Shown here: piece after piece, positions 32,287 to 40,418 of the stretch
Numbering within the stretch: position 1 is the first letter of the stretch
Layout: every line of letters starts with the position of its first letter
Origin: an uncultured Oscillospiraceae bacterium
GTDB lineage: Bacteria > Bacillota > Clostridia > Oscillospirales > Oscillospiraceae
Direction of reading: 5' to 3'
Assembly: GCA_934573735.1 (NCBI GenBank)
Contig: CAKTMC010000010.1
Span: 22,115 to 86,114, forward strand
DNA length: 64,000 nt
Position numbers and translations under genes: made by a program
Notes under the pieces: generated by a model
What the model was told of the DNA's origin: nothing
Seen by the model: only the letters and a program-made list of their open reading frames with translations
The model's database searches: none

Positions 32287-32322
32287 CATGCCGGGACCGG
32301 TGCTCACACCGGTCTCGGCATG
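32287..32322. repeat. Long hairpin downstream of the GH3 gene
   Basis: CATGCCGGGACCGGTG and CACCGGTCTCGGCATG arms around CTCA. It resembles the hairpin at 17112-17150 (GACCAGTTCTCAAACTGGTC) and may belong to the same repeat class; as a GH3 terminator it lacks a U-tract. Confidence 0.5.
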
Positions 32323-32341
32323 CTCAGGATATCTTGTTATA

Positions 32342-34792
32342 TCATCCTTCTGAAACGCGGCTGTCGAGCACGCTTTTTATAATTCTTGCGGCGGAGCGCC
32401 GGAGATCCTCATCGGTCAGGCGGAAGCCCTTAAGCCCGCGGCGAATTGCAAGCTTATCAAGCGGCGAGCCCGGCATTATAAGGTCGTTTCCCGCGCCGAT
32501 GGCGCTGCCCGCGTCCGCAAGACCGGGAAGGGTCGAATACCAGTCGCTCATCACCACGCCCTCAAAGCCCCACTCGTTTCTCAAAACGGCGGTGCAGAGG
32601 TCGTGACTGTTTGCGGTATAAACTCCGTTTAGCATATTATAGCTTGTCATGAGCGCCTTGGGACTCGCCTCGCGGACGCATATCTCAAAGCCCTTGAGAT
32701 ATATCTCGCGCAGCGCACGCTCATGGACAATGCTGTCGTTTTTGTTGCGGTTATTCTCAAGATTGTTGCAGGCGAGGTGCTTTACCGTCGCGTAGCAGCC
32801 CTCGATGCTCTGCACTCCGCGCACTATCGCCGCCGCAAGCTTACCGCTCAGGACGGGATCCTCGGAAAGATACTCAAAATTCCGCCCGCAGAGGGGGTTA
32901 CGGTGGATGTTCATGGCGGGGGCAAGCCAGTAGCTCACGCCGTATTCGTCCATCTCCCGCGCCACGGCCTTGCCCACCCGCTCGCAAAGCTCACTGTTCC
33001 AGGTCTGCGCCAGAGCGGTGCCGACCGGGAAGGCCGTTGCAAGCTGATAAAGCGCCTCGTCCTCGGGCGAGGCCGCAAGATACCGGCGCAGCTTCTCCGG
33101 GAGCGAGTTCATAATATCGCTTATATACGCGCCCTTGATAAAGCGCAGGCGGCCGCGGCTGTTGAGCGCAGACTCGCGCAGCAGGCGCAGTCCGGCAGGC
33201 CCGTCGGCGAGATTGAGATTGGTGATGCCCTTGCCGACAAGCTTATCCGTCGTGCGTCCGATGGAGCCGGGAGTGAAGTTATGGCTTGTGCTGAACATCC
33301 CGCTTATGCCGGAGCCGACGCAGAGCCTTATCATATCGCTGCTTGTGAGGCGGGAGAGGATGGCGCGGACGTTTTTGTCATCGCAGACCGAGTCCTCGTG
33401 ATAGTCAACGGCGGCGCATTTTATCCCGGCGGCGCTCAGCGCAAGACGCGGGAGAGCCTCAAGCGCGTCGGTATTTTTGCGTATCGCGGGGGCTATCTCC
33501 TCAAAGTCGATTTTCACGGGGCAGATATGCCGCAGCCTTTGAAGCTCCGCCGTATCGTCGAGAGCTATGACGGCGGCGGGGCGCGTTGCGTCTGACGAGC
33601 AGCCGACGCGGAGAATATAATCGCCCTTTTCAAGGATATATGCACCTCGGCGCTCCGAGTAGCTTGCCATATAATCGAGCGGGAAGCTTATTTCAAGCCT
33701 TTCCTCCTCACCGGGGGCAAGAGCGGCGGTCTTTGCAAAGCCGACAAGCCGCTGATACTCCTTCACAAGCTCGCCCTGCGGCGCGGAGACATAGACCTGC
33801 ACGACCTCCTTGCCGCGCATGGAGCCGGTATTTTTGACCGATACGGAGAGCCTTAGCCTGCGCTCCTCAAGGCTGACCGAGGCATCGGAGAGCGCAAAGC
33901 TTGTATATGACAGACCAAAGCCGAAGGAGTAGCGGCGCACAGCCTCAAAGCTGTCGTAATAGCGATATCCGACGTATATGCCCTCGCGGTAAAACTCGCG
34001 CGCAGTATCGCCGTTTAAGTAGCTGTACTGCATGGCACAGGGCACATCGGCGTAGCAGCGCGCCCATGTATCCGTGAGCTTGCCGCAGGGATTTGCCCTG
34101 CCGCTTATAATGTCGGCAAGCGCGGCGCCGCCCTCCATGCCCTGCTGACAAAACCAGATGACCGCCGTGACCTCGTCGTCCAGAGTGCCTATATCGAGAT
34201 AGGAGCCGGAATTTATCACAAGGACGGAGTTTTTGTAGCCTGCCGCGATTTTCCGGATGCTTTCCGTCTCGGCGGCGCTGAGCTCAAAGTCTCCGCTTTT
34301 CGGCGTCCTGTCCGCGCCCTCGCCCGCCTGCCTTGCAACGACGTAAATAGCCGTGTCGCAGGCGGAGCCTTTTATATCCTCGTCGGATACGGCGCGTCCG
34401 GCGGGAGGAGTAAATGGCTCAAGCATACTGTTCATTATCCCCGCGCCCTGAGCGCTGCGCAGGGCAAGCCAAGCCTTCTCCGCCTCGCGGCATTCGCGCT
34501 CAAAGTCGCCTATCCAGCCGTAGCTTGCTATCTCATAGCCCGCAAGCTCCAGCCCCTCAAGTATGGTGACGGCGTGGCGCTCGTTGACCTCGCCCGAGCC
34601 GGTGCCGCCCTTGACGGTGCGCGATGCACCCGCGCCGTAGAGTGCTATTCTGCCGGGCTTAACGGGAAGCGCCCCCTCGTTTTTCAGCAGGACTATGCCC
34701 TCTCTTGCGGCGGCGCGCGCCAGCTCACGGTTTTCACGCTGTAGCGGCGTTACAGCGTCGCTCGTTGCGGCTCTTATTATGCGCTCTTTCAT
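32342..34792 (-). CDS. Glycoside hydrolase family 3, circularly permuted
   Basis: An 816-residue GH3 beta-glycosidase. The domain order is inverted: the alpha/beta sandwich (LLKNEGALPVKPGRIALYGAGA, then VINSGSYLD) and the fibronectin-like domain come first. The catalytic barrel is C-terminal, starting near LADGPAGLRLL and holding NIHRNPLCGRNFEYLSEDP, ATVKHLACNN and the nucleophile Asp in GVVMSDWYST. Such permuted GH3 enzymes are known in Firmicutes. There is no signal peptide, so it is probably cytoplasmic. FGFGLSYTSF is the usual GH3 motif before the fibronectin domain. Beta-glucosidase is the default guess; xylosidase or N-acetylglucosaminidase cannot be excluded. Confidence 0.93.
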   Translation of the reverse strand: MKERIIRAATSDAVTPLQRENRELARAAAREGIVLLKNEGALPVKPGRIALYGAGASRTVKGGTGSGEVNERHAVTILEGLELAGYEIASYGWIGDFERECREAEKAWLALRSAQGAGIMNSMLEPFTPPAGRAVSDEDIKGSACDTAIYVVARQAGEGADRTPKSGDFELSAAETESIRKIAAGYKNSVLVINSGSYLDIGTLDDEVTAVIWFCQQGMEGGAALADIISGRANPCGKLTDTWARCYADVPCAMQYSYLNGDTAREFYREGIYVGYRYYDSFEAVRRYSFGFGLSYTSFALSDASVSLEERRLRLSVSVKNTGSMRGKEVVQVYVSAPQGELVKEYQRLVGFAKTAALAPGEEERLEISFPLDYMASYSERRGAYILEKGDYILRVGCSSDATRPAAVIALDDTAELQRLRHICPVKIDFEEIAPAIRKNTDALEALPRLALSAAGIKCAAVDYHEDSVCDDKNVRAILSRLTSSDMIRLCVGSGISGMFSTSHNFTPGSIGRTTDKLVGKGITNLNLADGPAGLRLLRESALNSRGRLRFIKGAYISDIMNSLPEKLRRYLAASPEDEALYQLATAFPVGTALAQTWNSELCERVGKAVAREMDEYGVSYWLAPAMNIHRNPLCGRNFEYLSEDPVLSGKLAAAIVRGVQSIEGCYATVKHLACNNLENNRNKNDSIVHERALREIYLKGFEICVREASPKALMTSYNMLNGVYTANSHDLCTAVLRNEWGFEGVVMSDWYSTLPGLADAGSAIGAGNDLIMPGSPLDKLAIRRGLKGFRLTDEDLRRSAARIIKSVLDSRVSEG

Positions 34793-34826
34793 GACCGTAC
34801 CCCCTGATTTGCATTTTCTTTACTAT

Positions 34827-34855
34827 ATTCTATATCACGTCCGGGGTATTTGCAA
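34827..34855 (-). promoter_or_regulatory. Promoter of the GH3 gene
   Basis: On the minus strand TTGCAA, 17 bp, TAGAAT, about 35 bp before the ATG. Confidence 0.55.
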
Positions 34856-34858
34856 GAA

Positions 34859-37132
34859 TTATGCGCTTTTACCGGCAAGCTTTTTAAGCTCCGGCTTACC
34901 GTCTGTGATGACTGCGGTAAGCGTATCGCCGCAGACGACCTTGCCCTCGAGCATCAGCTCCGCCGCCGCATCCTCGATGCTTTGCTGTATCGTGCGGCGC
35001 AGAGGACGCGCTCCGTAGCTTTCGTCATAGCCGGCAGAGGCAAGCCATAGCGCGATTTCATCCGGAAGCTCAAGCGTAATGCCAAGCTTTTCAAAGCGGC
35101 GGGCAAGCTCCGAGAGCATCCCGCGCGTTATGCGCAGCATCTCCTCCTCGCCGAGACGGTGGAAAACTATCGTCTCGTCCACGCGGTTGAGAAACTCCGG
35201 GCGGAAGGTCGCCTTTAGCTCCTCCATGACCTGACGGCGCATCTCCGTCTCGCTCCGCGCCGGCTCACAGCCGAAGCCGAGGCGCTGCCGCTTGTCGCTT
35301 ATGGTCTTTGCGCCGATGTTTGAGGTCATAACGATGACCGCGTTTCTGAAATCGACGCGCCGCCCGGTGGAGTCCGTGAGATGCCCGTCGTCCATTATTT
35401 GCAGCAGTATGCTCCACACGTCCTCATGCGCCTTTTCAATCTCGTCAAACAACACCACCGACCACGGCTTGCGCCTGACCTTCTCGGTGAGCTGTCCGCC
35501 GTCCTCGTAGCCGACATAGCCCGGAGGCGAGCCGATTAGACGGCTGACCGAGTGCTTTTCCATATACTCGGACATATCTATGCGTATCATTGCGCCCTCG
35601 TCGCCGTAGACCGTCTGCGCCAGCGCGCGGCAAAGCTCCGTCTTGCCCACGCCGGTGGGACCGAGAAACAGAAAGCTCCCGACCGGCCGCTGCGGGTCCT
35701 TGAGCCCGACTCGGCTGCGGCGTATCGCACGGGCAACGGCGGACACGGCCTCGTCCTGACCGACAATGCGCCTTTTCAGCTCCTCCTCAAGCGCCCGCAG
35801 ACGCGCCGACTCGTCCTCGTCTATGCCGCTGACCGGGATATCCGTCCAGCGCGAGACAAGCTCTGCGATATCGGCGCTCGAAAGCTCCCGCCTCTCGCCG
35901 GAGACCTGCAGCCCCGCCGCCGCCTCGTCAAGCAGGTCTATCGCCTTGTCAGGGAGAAAGCGGTCGTTTATATAGCGCACCGAAAGCTCATAGGCGGCGG
36001 CTATCGCCTCGTCGCTGATTTTCAGCTTGTGATGCTGCTCCAGGGCTCCGCGCAGGCTTTTGAGCATTTCCATCGTCTGCGCCCTGTCCGGCTCCGACAC
36101 GCGCACCGGCTGAAAGCGCCGCTCGAGCGCCGCGTCCTTTTCAATGTGACGGCGGTATTCGTCCGGAGTCGTCGCGCCGATTATCTGCACCTCGCCTCGC
36201 CCGAGGGCGGGCTTTAGTATATTTGCGGCGTCTATCGCGCCCTCCGCGCTGCCCGCGCCGATTATCGTGTGAAGCTCGTCGATAAACAGTATTACGTCCC
36301 CGGCGCGGCGCACATCCTTGAGAACGGATTTTACGCGCTCCTCAAAATCGCCCCTGTACTTCGTCCCGGCAAGCATGGCGGGAATATCGAGCGAGACTAT
36401 GCGCTTGCCCGCAAGCTCCGCCGGAGCCTCACCGCGTGCCACCTGCATGGCAAGCCCCTCGGCGACCGCCGTCTTACCCACGCCCGGCTCTCCGACTAAG
36501 ACGGGATTATTCTTCGTGCGGCGGCTCAGTATCTGCACGGCACGCTGAATTTCATTGCCTCTGCCGACAACGGGATCGATTTTGCCGCAAAGCGCCATCT
36601 CCGTGAGGTCACGGCTATACTGATCGAGTATTTTAGTCTCGGCGCGGCGAATGCTGCTCCTTGCGCTGCCCACCTGCGCCTTGCCGTGGGAGGACGGATT
36701 TCCGAACACGTCCATGAGCATACTGTATATATCGTTTACGTCAAGACCGAGTGAGCCGAGCACGCGCACGCCGCCGCAGTCCGACTGACGCAATATGCCG
36801 AGCAGCAGGTGCTCCGTGCCGATATAGCTTTGCCCCAGCGCCTCCGCCTCGCCCGCGGCGCGCTCAAAGGCCTGTCTTGCCCGTGCCGTCAGGCTGTGCT
36901 CCGAGGCGGAGGGTGCTCCCACTCCGTCAAGCTCCGCGATGCTCTCACGCAGCCGCCTCTCCGTTATCCCGCAGCGGCGCAGTATGCGCGCACCCAGACC
37001 GTCGCCCTCCAGTAATATGCCGAGCAGCAGATGCTCCGTACCGACGTAGCTGTGCCCCATGCTCCCGGCGCCGGCTCCGGCCTTTTCAATGGCGTACTCC
37101 GCACGCTGAGTGAATTTCTCGTTGCTTCTCAT
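34859..37132 (-). CDS. clpC: ClpC-like AAA+ unfoldase lacking the middle domain
   Basis: A 757-residue Clp ATPase. It has two Clp_N repeats (4-75 and 80-145, each with GHSYVGTEHLLLGIL-type cores), AAA-1 with GEPGVGKT and AAA-2 with GPTGVGKT, LFDEIEKAH and an LGF tripeptide in RQRLGFGCEP that should dock ClpP. Between AAA-1 and AAA-2, DLLDEAAAGLQVSGERRELSSADIAELVSRW leaves out the roughly 50-residue coiled-coil M domain with its UVR-like helices that ClpC normally carries for MecA or McsB binding. In this respect it resembles ClpA. No ctsR or mcsAB genes are adjacent. It is a single gene. Confidence 0.9.
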   Translation of the reverse strand: MRSNEKFTQRAEYAIEKAGAGAGSMGHSYVGTEHLLLGILLEGDGLGARILRRCGITERRLRESIAELDGVGAPSASEHSLTARARQAFERAAGEAEALGQSYIGTEHLLLGILRQSDCGGVRVLGSLGLDVNDIYSMLMDVFGNPSSHGKAQVGSARSSIRRAETKILDQYSRDLTEMALCGKIDPVVGRGNEIQRAVQILSRRTKNNPVLVGEPGVGKTAVAEGLAMQVARGEAPAELAGKRIVSLDIPAMLAGTKYRGDFEERVKSVLKDVRRAGDVILFIDELHTIIGAGSAEGAIDAANILKPALGRGEVQIIGATTPDEYRRHIEKDAALERRFQPVRVSEPDRAQTMEMLKSLRGALEQHHKLKISDEAIAAAYELSVRYINDRFLPDKAIDLLDEAAAGLQVSGERRELSSADIAELVSRWTDIPVSGIDEDESARLRALEEELKRRIVGQDEAVSAVARAIRRSRVGLKDPQRPVGSFLFLGPTGVGKTELCRALAQTVYGDEGAMIRIDMSEYMEKHSVSRLIGSPPGYVGYEDGGQLTEKVRRKPWSVVLFDEIEKAHEDVWSILLQIMDDGHLTDSTGRRVDFRNAVIVMTSNIGAKTISDKRQRLGFGCEPARSETEMRRQVMEELKATFRPEFLNRVDETIVFHRLGEEEMLRITRGMLSELARRFEKLGITLELPDEIALWLASAGYDESYGARPLRRTIQQSIEDAAAELMLEGKVVCGDTLTAVITDGKPELKKLAGKSA

Positions 37133-37270
37133 TGTAACATACCCCTCCGTTGGCGGACTTTATTAGCTGATTATCGCCCATTTCAAGTGCTGAAAAGCGC
37201 GAAACATCCAAGACTACGAAAAATTATTGACAGCTTGGCAAAGAAATATATTTAGTACATAAATTTTTAA

Positions 37271-37298
37271 TTGATTTTTGGAATATATGTGTTACAAT
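37271..37298 (+). promoter_or_regulatory. Promoter of the ferredoxin gene
   Basis: TTGATT, 16 bp, TACAAT, 45 bp before the ATG. Confidence 0.6.
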
Positions 37299-37342
37299 GT
37301 TCAATGACCAAAGAGTCAAAATACATACACGGAGGTAACGTC

Positions 37343-37513
37343 ATGGCTTTTGTTATTACCGACGAGTGCCTGTCCTGCGGTTCCTGCGCAGCTCAGTGCC
37401 CTGCCGATGCAATCGAGATGGGCGATCTTCACTACGAGATCGACGCCGATAAGTGCCTGGAGTGCGGCGCATGCGCAGCCCAGTGCCCTGCCGAGGCTAT
37501 CGTATCCGAGTAA
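37343..37513 (+). CDS. 2[4Fe-4S] ferredoxin
   Basis: A 56-residue clostridial-type ferredoxin carrying electrons between cytoplasmic redox enzymes. Two CxxCxxCxxxCP motifs, CLSCGSCAAQCP (9-20) and CLECGACAAQCP (38-49), ligate two cubane clusters. The size and the symmetric halves are those of the classical family. GGAGG at 37331 serves the ATG. It is a single gene closed by a strong hairpin that is duplicated around repeat R2 copy B. Confidence 0.97.
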   Translation: MAFVITDECLSCGSCAAQCPADAIEMGDLHYEIDADKCLECGACAAQCPAEAIVSE

Positions 37514-37523
37514 GCAGAACAAT

Positions 37524-37557
37524 AGATTAGGGGGCGATGAACATCGCCCCCTAATCT
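37524..37557 (+). terminator. Ferredoxin terminator hairpin, left copy
   Basis: AGATTAGGGGGCGAT pairs with ATCGCCCCCTAATCT around GAAC. The same 34 bp recur at 37719; the poly-T-like TTATTTAATTAT tail is found only after the right copy. Confidence 0.85.
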
Positions 37558-37716
37558 TCAAGGCGTCGACAAAGTTCGACGCCTTGAAAACTTATTCAGG
37601 AGTATTCGACAACACTCCTGAATAAGCTCGGATTGTACGCAGAAAGGGGACTCCCGTCCCCTCTCTGCACTCTCCCCATGCAATTCTTTACATTGCCGAC
37701 AGCTTTGCCTACAGGC
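37558..37716 (+). repeat. Terminator-linked repeat R2, copy B
   Basis: It differs from copy A at a few positions (for example CGACAAC for CAAAAAC in the second loop, and GCCTACAG at the end). It is inserted between two copies of the ferredoxin terminator hairpin. Confidence 0.9.
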
Positions 37717-37718
37717 TG

Positions 37719-37752
37719 AGATTAGGGGGCGATGAACATCGCCCCCTAATCT
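37719..37752 (+). terminator. Ferredoxin terminator hairpin, right copy
   Basis: Identical to 37524-37557 and followed by TTATTTAATTAT, so this copy retains the presumed original downstream flank. Confidence 0.8.
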
Positions 37753-37784
37753 TATTTAATTATAATTTGAGATAGGAGTCATAT

Positions 37785-38495
37785 ATGCCGCAATTTGAAG
37801 CTCTATGGCAGGGAGGCCCGATGTTTGCGCAGGCGGAGCATTTCCGCATGGGCACGGACTGCGTGCTGCTGGCGGATTTTGCCCGAGGCGGCGGAAAACG
37901 GCTTATAGACCTCGGCTGTGCGTCTGGGGCTATCGGCGTGCTGATGCTGGCAAACGATGAAAAAATCAGCATGACCGGGCTTGAGATAGTGCCCGAGGCG
38001 GCGGAGCTTGCGCGGGAAAACCTGCGCCGAAACGGCTTTGACGAGCGCTCGGATATAGTCTGCGGCGACATACGCGAGCACCGAAGGCTGTTTCGCGCCG
38101 GGAGCTTTGACGCTGTGGTGGCAAATCCGCCGTATTTCCCTCAGGGGAGCGGCAAGCCTCCGAGGGATGAAAACCGCGCGGCGGCGCGCGGCGAGCTTTG
38201 CTGCACGATGGAGGATATATGCACGGCGGCGGCGTTTTTGTGCCGCACGGGCGGTAGCTTCCACGCCGTACATAAGCCGGAGCGCATGGCGGAGCTTTTT
38301 TGCTGCATGAGTGCACACGGACTTGAGCCGAAGCGCCTGCGTCTGGTGTGCCACAATGCAGGCTCTGCGCCCAATCTCATTCTCGTTGAGGGGCGGCGCG
38401 GCGCAAGGCCGGGGCTAAAAATCGAGCCGACGCTTATAATCCGAAATCCCGACGGCAGCGAAACCGACGAAATTAAAAGGATATATCACAGATAA
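37785..38495 (+). CDS. TrmN6-like SAM-dependent methyltransferase
   Basis: A 236-residue class I methyltransferase of the tRNA1(Val) A37 N6-methyltransferase (YfiC/TrmN6) family. It opens with the family stretch GGPMFAQAEHFRMGTDCVLLADF. Motif I is LIDLGCASGAIGV, then TGLEIVPEAAELAR. The N6-adenine catalytic motif is VVANPPYFPQGSGKP, and FHAVHKPERMAELF lies in the C-terminal half. The target adenosine is inferred from family; some members act on other RNAs. It stands alone behind the ferredoxin gene, with repeat R2 copy C just after its stop. Confidence 0.87.
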   Translation: MPQFEALWQGGPMFAQAEHFRMGTDCVLLADFARGGGKRLIDLGCASGAIGVLMLANDEKISMTGLEIVPEAAELARENLRRNGFDERSDIVCGDIREHRRLFRAGSFDAVVANPPYFPQGSGKPPRDENRAAARGELCCTMEDICTAAAFLCRTGGSFHAVHKPERMAELFCCMSAHGLEPKRLRLVCHNAGSAPNLILVEGRRGARPGLKIEPTLIIRNPDGSETDEIKRIYHR

Positions 38496-38497
38496 GA

Positions 38498-38656
38498 GCC
38501 TGTAGACAAAGCTGTCGGCAATGTATAGATTTGCATGGGGAGAGTGCAGAGAGGGGACGGGAGTCCCCTTTCTGCGTTCAATCCGAGCTTATTCAGGAGT
38601 GTTTTTGAATACTCCTGAATAAGTTTTCAAGGCGTCGAACTTTGTTGACGCATTGA
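38498..38656 (-). repeat. Terminator-linked repeat R2, copy C
   Basis: An inverted copy. Its CAAGG-type end (here CAATGCGTCAAC) abuts the hairpin at 38657, the terminator of the ECF gene to the right. The first stem has mismatches; the other two hairpins are intact. Confidence 0.88.
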
Positions 38657-38685
38657 AAAAACCTCTCCAAGTCGGAGAGGTTTTT
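38657..38685 (-). terminator. Terminator of the ECF S-component gene
   Basis: AAAAACCTCTCC and GGAGAGGTTTTT arms around AAGTC; works in either direction. Confidence 0.8.
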
Positions 38686-38704
38686 CCAGTATATTATAAT
38701 TATA

Positions 38705-39301
38705 TTAGTTTCTGCTTGCGTATCTTATAACCGTGGTGATGCCGGAAGAGAGAACAAGGTTTACAAGAAGCTCAACAACGAAGTTGATGCCGGCAAGCCC
38801 GAACACCGCAAAGTAAATCACATTCGCGCCGCCCGCCCAGCTCTGAAGCGTGGAGCCGAAGAAAACAAGCATGCCGATGATGAAAAGCCCGGTATTGACA
38901 ACGGGGCAGACAACGCCCGCCGTGATGACCGCCAGAAGAGAATTCTTCTTTGCAATGGCGCGGTAAACAATGCCGGAGAGGTAACCTGCAAGAATGCCCT
39001 TGCCGATGCAGACGACTATGCAGCCGATGGGATTAAGCCCCATGAGAAGCATGACCGTGCCGCCGTCCCAGCCGAAAATGCCGCTGAGAAGCACGACCAG
39101 ACCGAAAACTCCGCCCAGCAGTGCGCCTGCCGAGCTGCCGTAAACTGCCGCGCCGATGATGATAGGCGCAAGCGAAAGGGTGATAGGGAAGGGACCGAAG
39201 CGCACGAAATTGCCAAGCACTGTCAGCACGACGACTATCGCCGAGAACAGAGACAGACCGACCTGCCGCCTCAGACCCTTGCGGGGTGTTGCGTTACTCA
39301 T
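38705..39301 (-). CDS. ECF transporter substrate-binding (S) component
   Basis: A 198-residue membrane protein with about six helices, of the ECF-type vitamin S-component family. The N-terminal helix carries LSLFSAIVVVLTVLG, then the recognisable FGPFPITLSLAPIIIGAAVYG and GALLGGVFGLVVLLSG segments, and later GKGILAGYLSGIVYRAI. It binds one small substrate and works with the shared EcfAA'T module, which is not in this window. Similarity of the FPITLSLAPIIIGA region suggests a pantothenate-type transporter, but this is weak. Its own promoter lies at 39353. Confidence 0.8.
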   Translation of the reverse strand: MSNATPRKGLRRQVGLSLFSAIVVVLTVLGNFVRFGPFPITLSLAPIIIGAAVYGSSAGALLGGVFGLVVLLSGIFGWDGGTVMLLMGLNPIGCIVVCIGKGILAGYLSGIVYRAIAKKNSLLAVITAGVVCPVVNTGLFIIGMLVFFGSTLQSWAGGANVIYFAVFGLAGINFVVELLVNLVLSSGITTVIRYASRN

Positions 39302-39352
39302 ATTAAATTCCTCCTGCTGCCGCTCCGCTCAAGTCGGATGTGGCGCATCGTG

Positions 39353-39381
39353 AGTGTACTACAGTGAGTCCGGATTGTCAA
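39353..39381 (-). promoter_or_regulatory. Promoter of the ECF S-component gene
   Basis: On the minus strand TTGACA, 17 bp, TACACT; the leader is about 45 nt, too short for a riboswitch. Confidence 0.65.
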
Positions 39382-39385
39382 TGAA

Positions 39386-40018
39386 TTATTTATCCCGCAG
39401 CCTTGCGAACACGTCATTATATACGCGCTTGGCACGGCGGCTGTACTCCTGCGTCAGCGCGTCTGCTCGGCGGTTCATCTCCTCCGCGCGCTCCCTGTCC
39501 GACATGAGGCGCGTATTCACAAGCACGTTGAGCGCCGCGCCGTGAACCGCCGCCCATCCGAAAGCCGCGCCGGTCCCCGCGTCCGATATAGCAAGGCTGC
39601 TGCCCATCGCCGCAAACTCCTCCTGAAGCGCTATGACGCGGCAGCTAAGCTCCAAAATCTCCATCGGCACGGCGGCGGCGGCAATAAGGCATTTTTCCAT
39701 CGTCTCATCCCTGCCGGGGGCGTCCTTCGGAAGCCGGTAGGCCTCGGCAAGCGGGAGAAAGGCCTCCGCGTCGCCGTCCACAAGCTCCAGAAGCCGCGCC
39801 CGCAGGCTCTGCGCCTGCGCGATAAGCTCACGCAGCCGGGGGGAGTTCTCCGCGCATTTCTTTTTCCCGACGCTGAGCTCGCCCACCATGCTGCCGAGTG
39901 CCGCGCCGAGTGCCGCCGCAAGCGCGGAAGCACCGCCGCCGCCCGGAGCCGGAGCGGAGGAGGAGAGAAGTGCCGTGAATTCCGACACGGGCAGGTCGAT
40001 ATATTTGTTGTTATCCAT
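39386..40018 (-). CDS. Cyclodeaminase/cyclohydrolase family protein (FchA-like)
   Basis: A 210-residue all-helical protein of the formiminotransferase-cyclodeaminase C-terminal family. The N-terminal SAPAPGGGGASALAAALGAALGSMVGELSVGKKK is diagnostic. Stand-alone members in Clostridia are methenyl-tetrahydrofolate cyclohydrolases (FchA) or formimino-THF cyclodeaminases of one-carbon metabolism. The ATG at 40018 gives MDNNKYIDLPV; the open frame continues further upstream but without homology. No formiminotransferase or histidine-utilisation genes are nearby, which leans towards a cyclohydrolase role. Confidence 0.85.
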   Translation of the reverse strand: MDNNKYIDLPVSEFTALLSSSAPAPGGGGASALAAALGAALGSMVGELSVGKKKCAENSPRLRELIAQAQSLRARLLELVDGDAEAFLPLAEAYRLPKDAPGRDETMEKCLIAAAAVPMEILELSCRVIALQEEFAAMGSSLAISDAGTGAAFGWAAVHGAALNVLVNTRLMSDRERAEEMNRRADALTQEYSRRAKRVYNDVFARLRDK

Positions 40019-40107
40019 AATTGCCTCCGAGGGTGATACTATTTTGTGTCCGACTCTTGCCGTACTTTTTTCAGAAATGCAAAATGTCCGTTGAGCCTTT
40101 GTCTGCA

Positions 40108-40315
40108 CCCTTGGCTCCCCTAAGAGGAGAGCTGTCGAGCGCAAGCGAGACTGAGGGGTCGCCGGGGCTGAGAAACTGCCAATAGGGAAAAGAATGGTCT
40201 GTACTGCGTCCTGTCTTTTCCGGTCTGCTCCGGTCTATACTCCGGCGACCCCTTCGGCGCGTTGCGCCACTTCCCCTAAGAGGGGCAGCGCCCTGCGGGG
40301 CGAGGGATGGTGCTG
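40108..40315 (-). repeat. Intergenic repeat family R1, copy f
   Basis: Contains CTGCCAATAGGGAAAAGAAT, CTGTCTTTTCCGGTCTGC and CACTTCCCCTAAGAGGGGC, but with CCTTCGGCGCGTTGCGCCAC replacing the usual CCCCAGTGTGCGCACTGGGG. A further short R1 end lies at 40343-40370. Together they fill the 40019-40418 gap. Confidence 0.8.
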
Positions 40316-40418
40316 ATATCGGGGCGGCAGCATTAGTTTACACCCTTGGCGCCCCTAAGGGGGGGAAAGCTTGAGAACGGGGGATGCGCATATGCACATC
40401 TTTATTATACATGATGTT

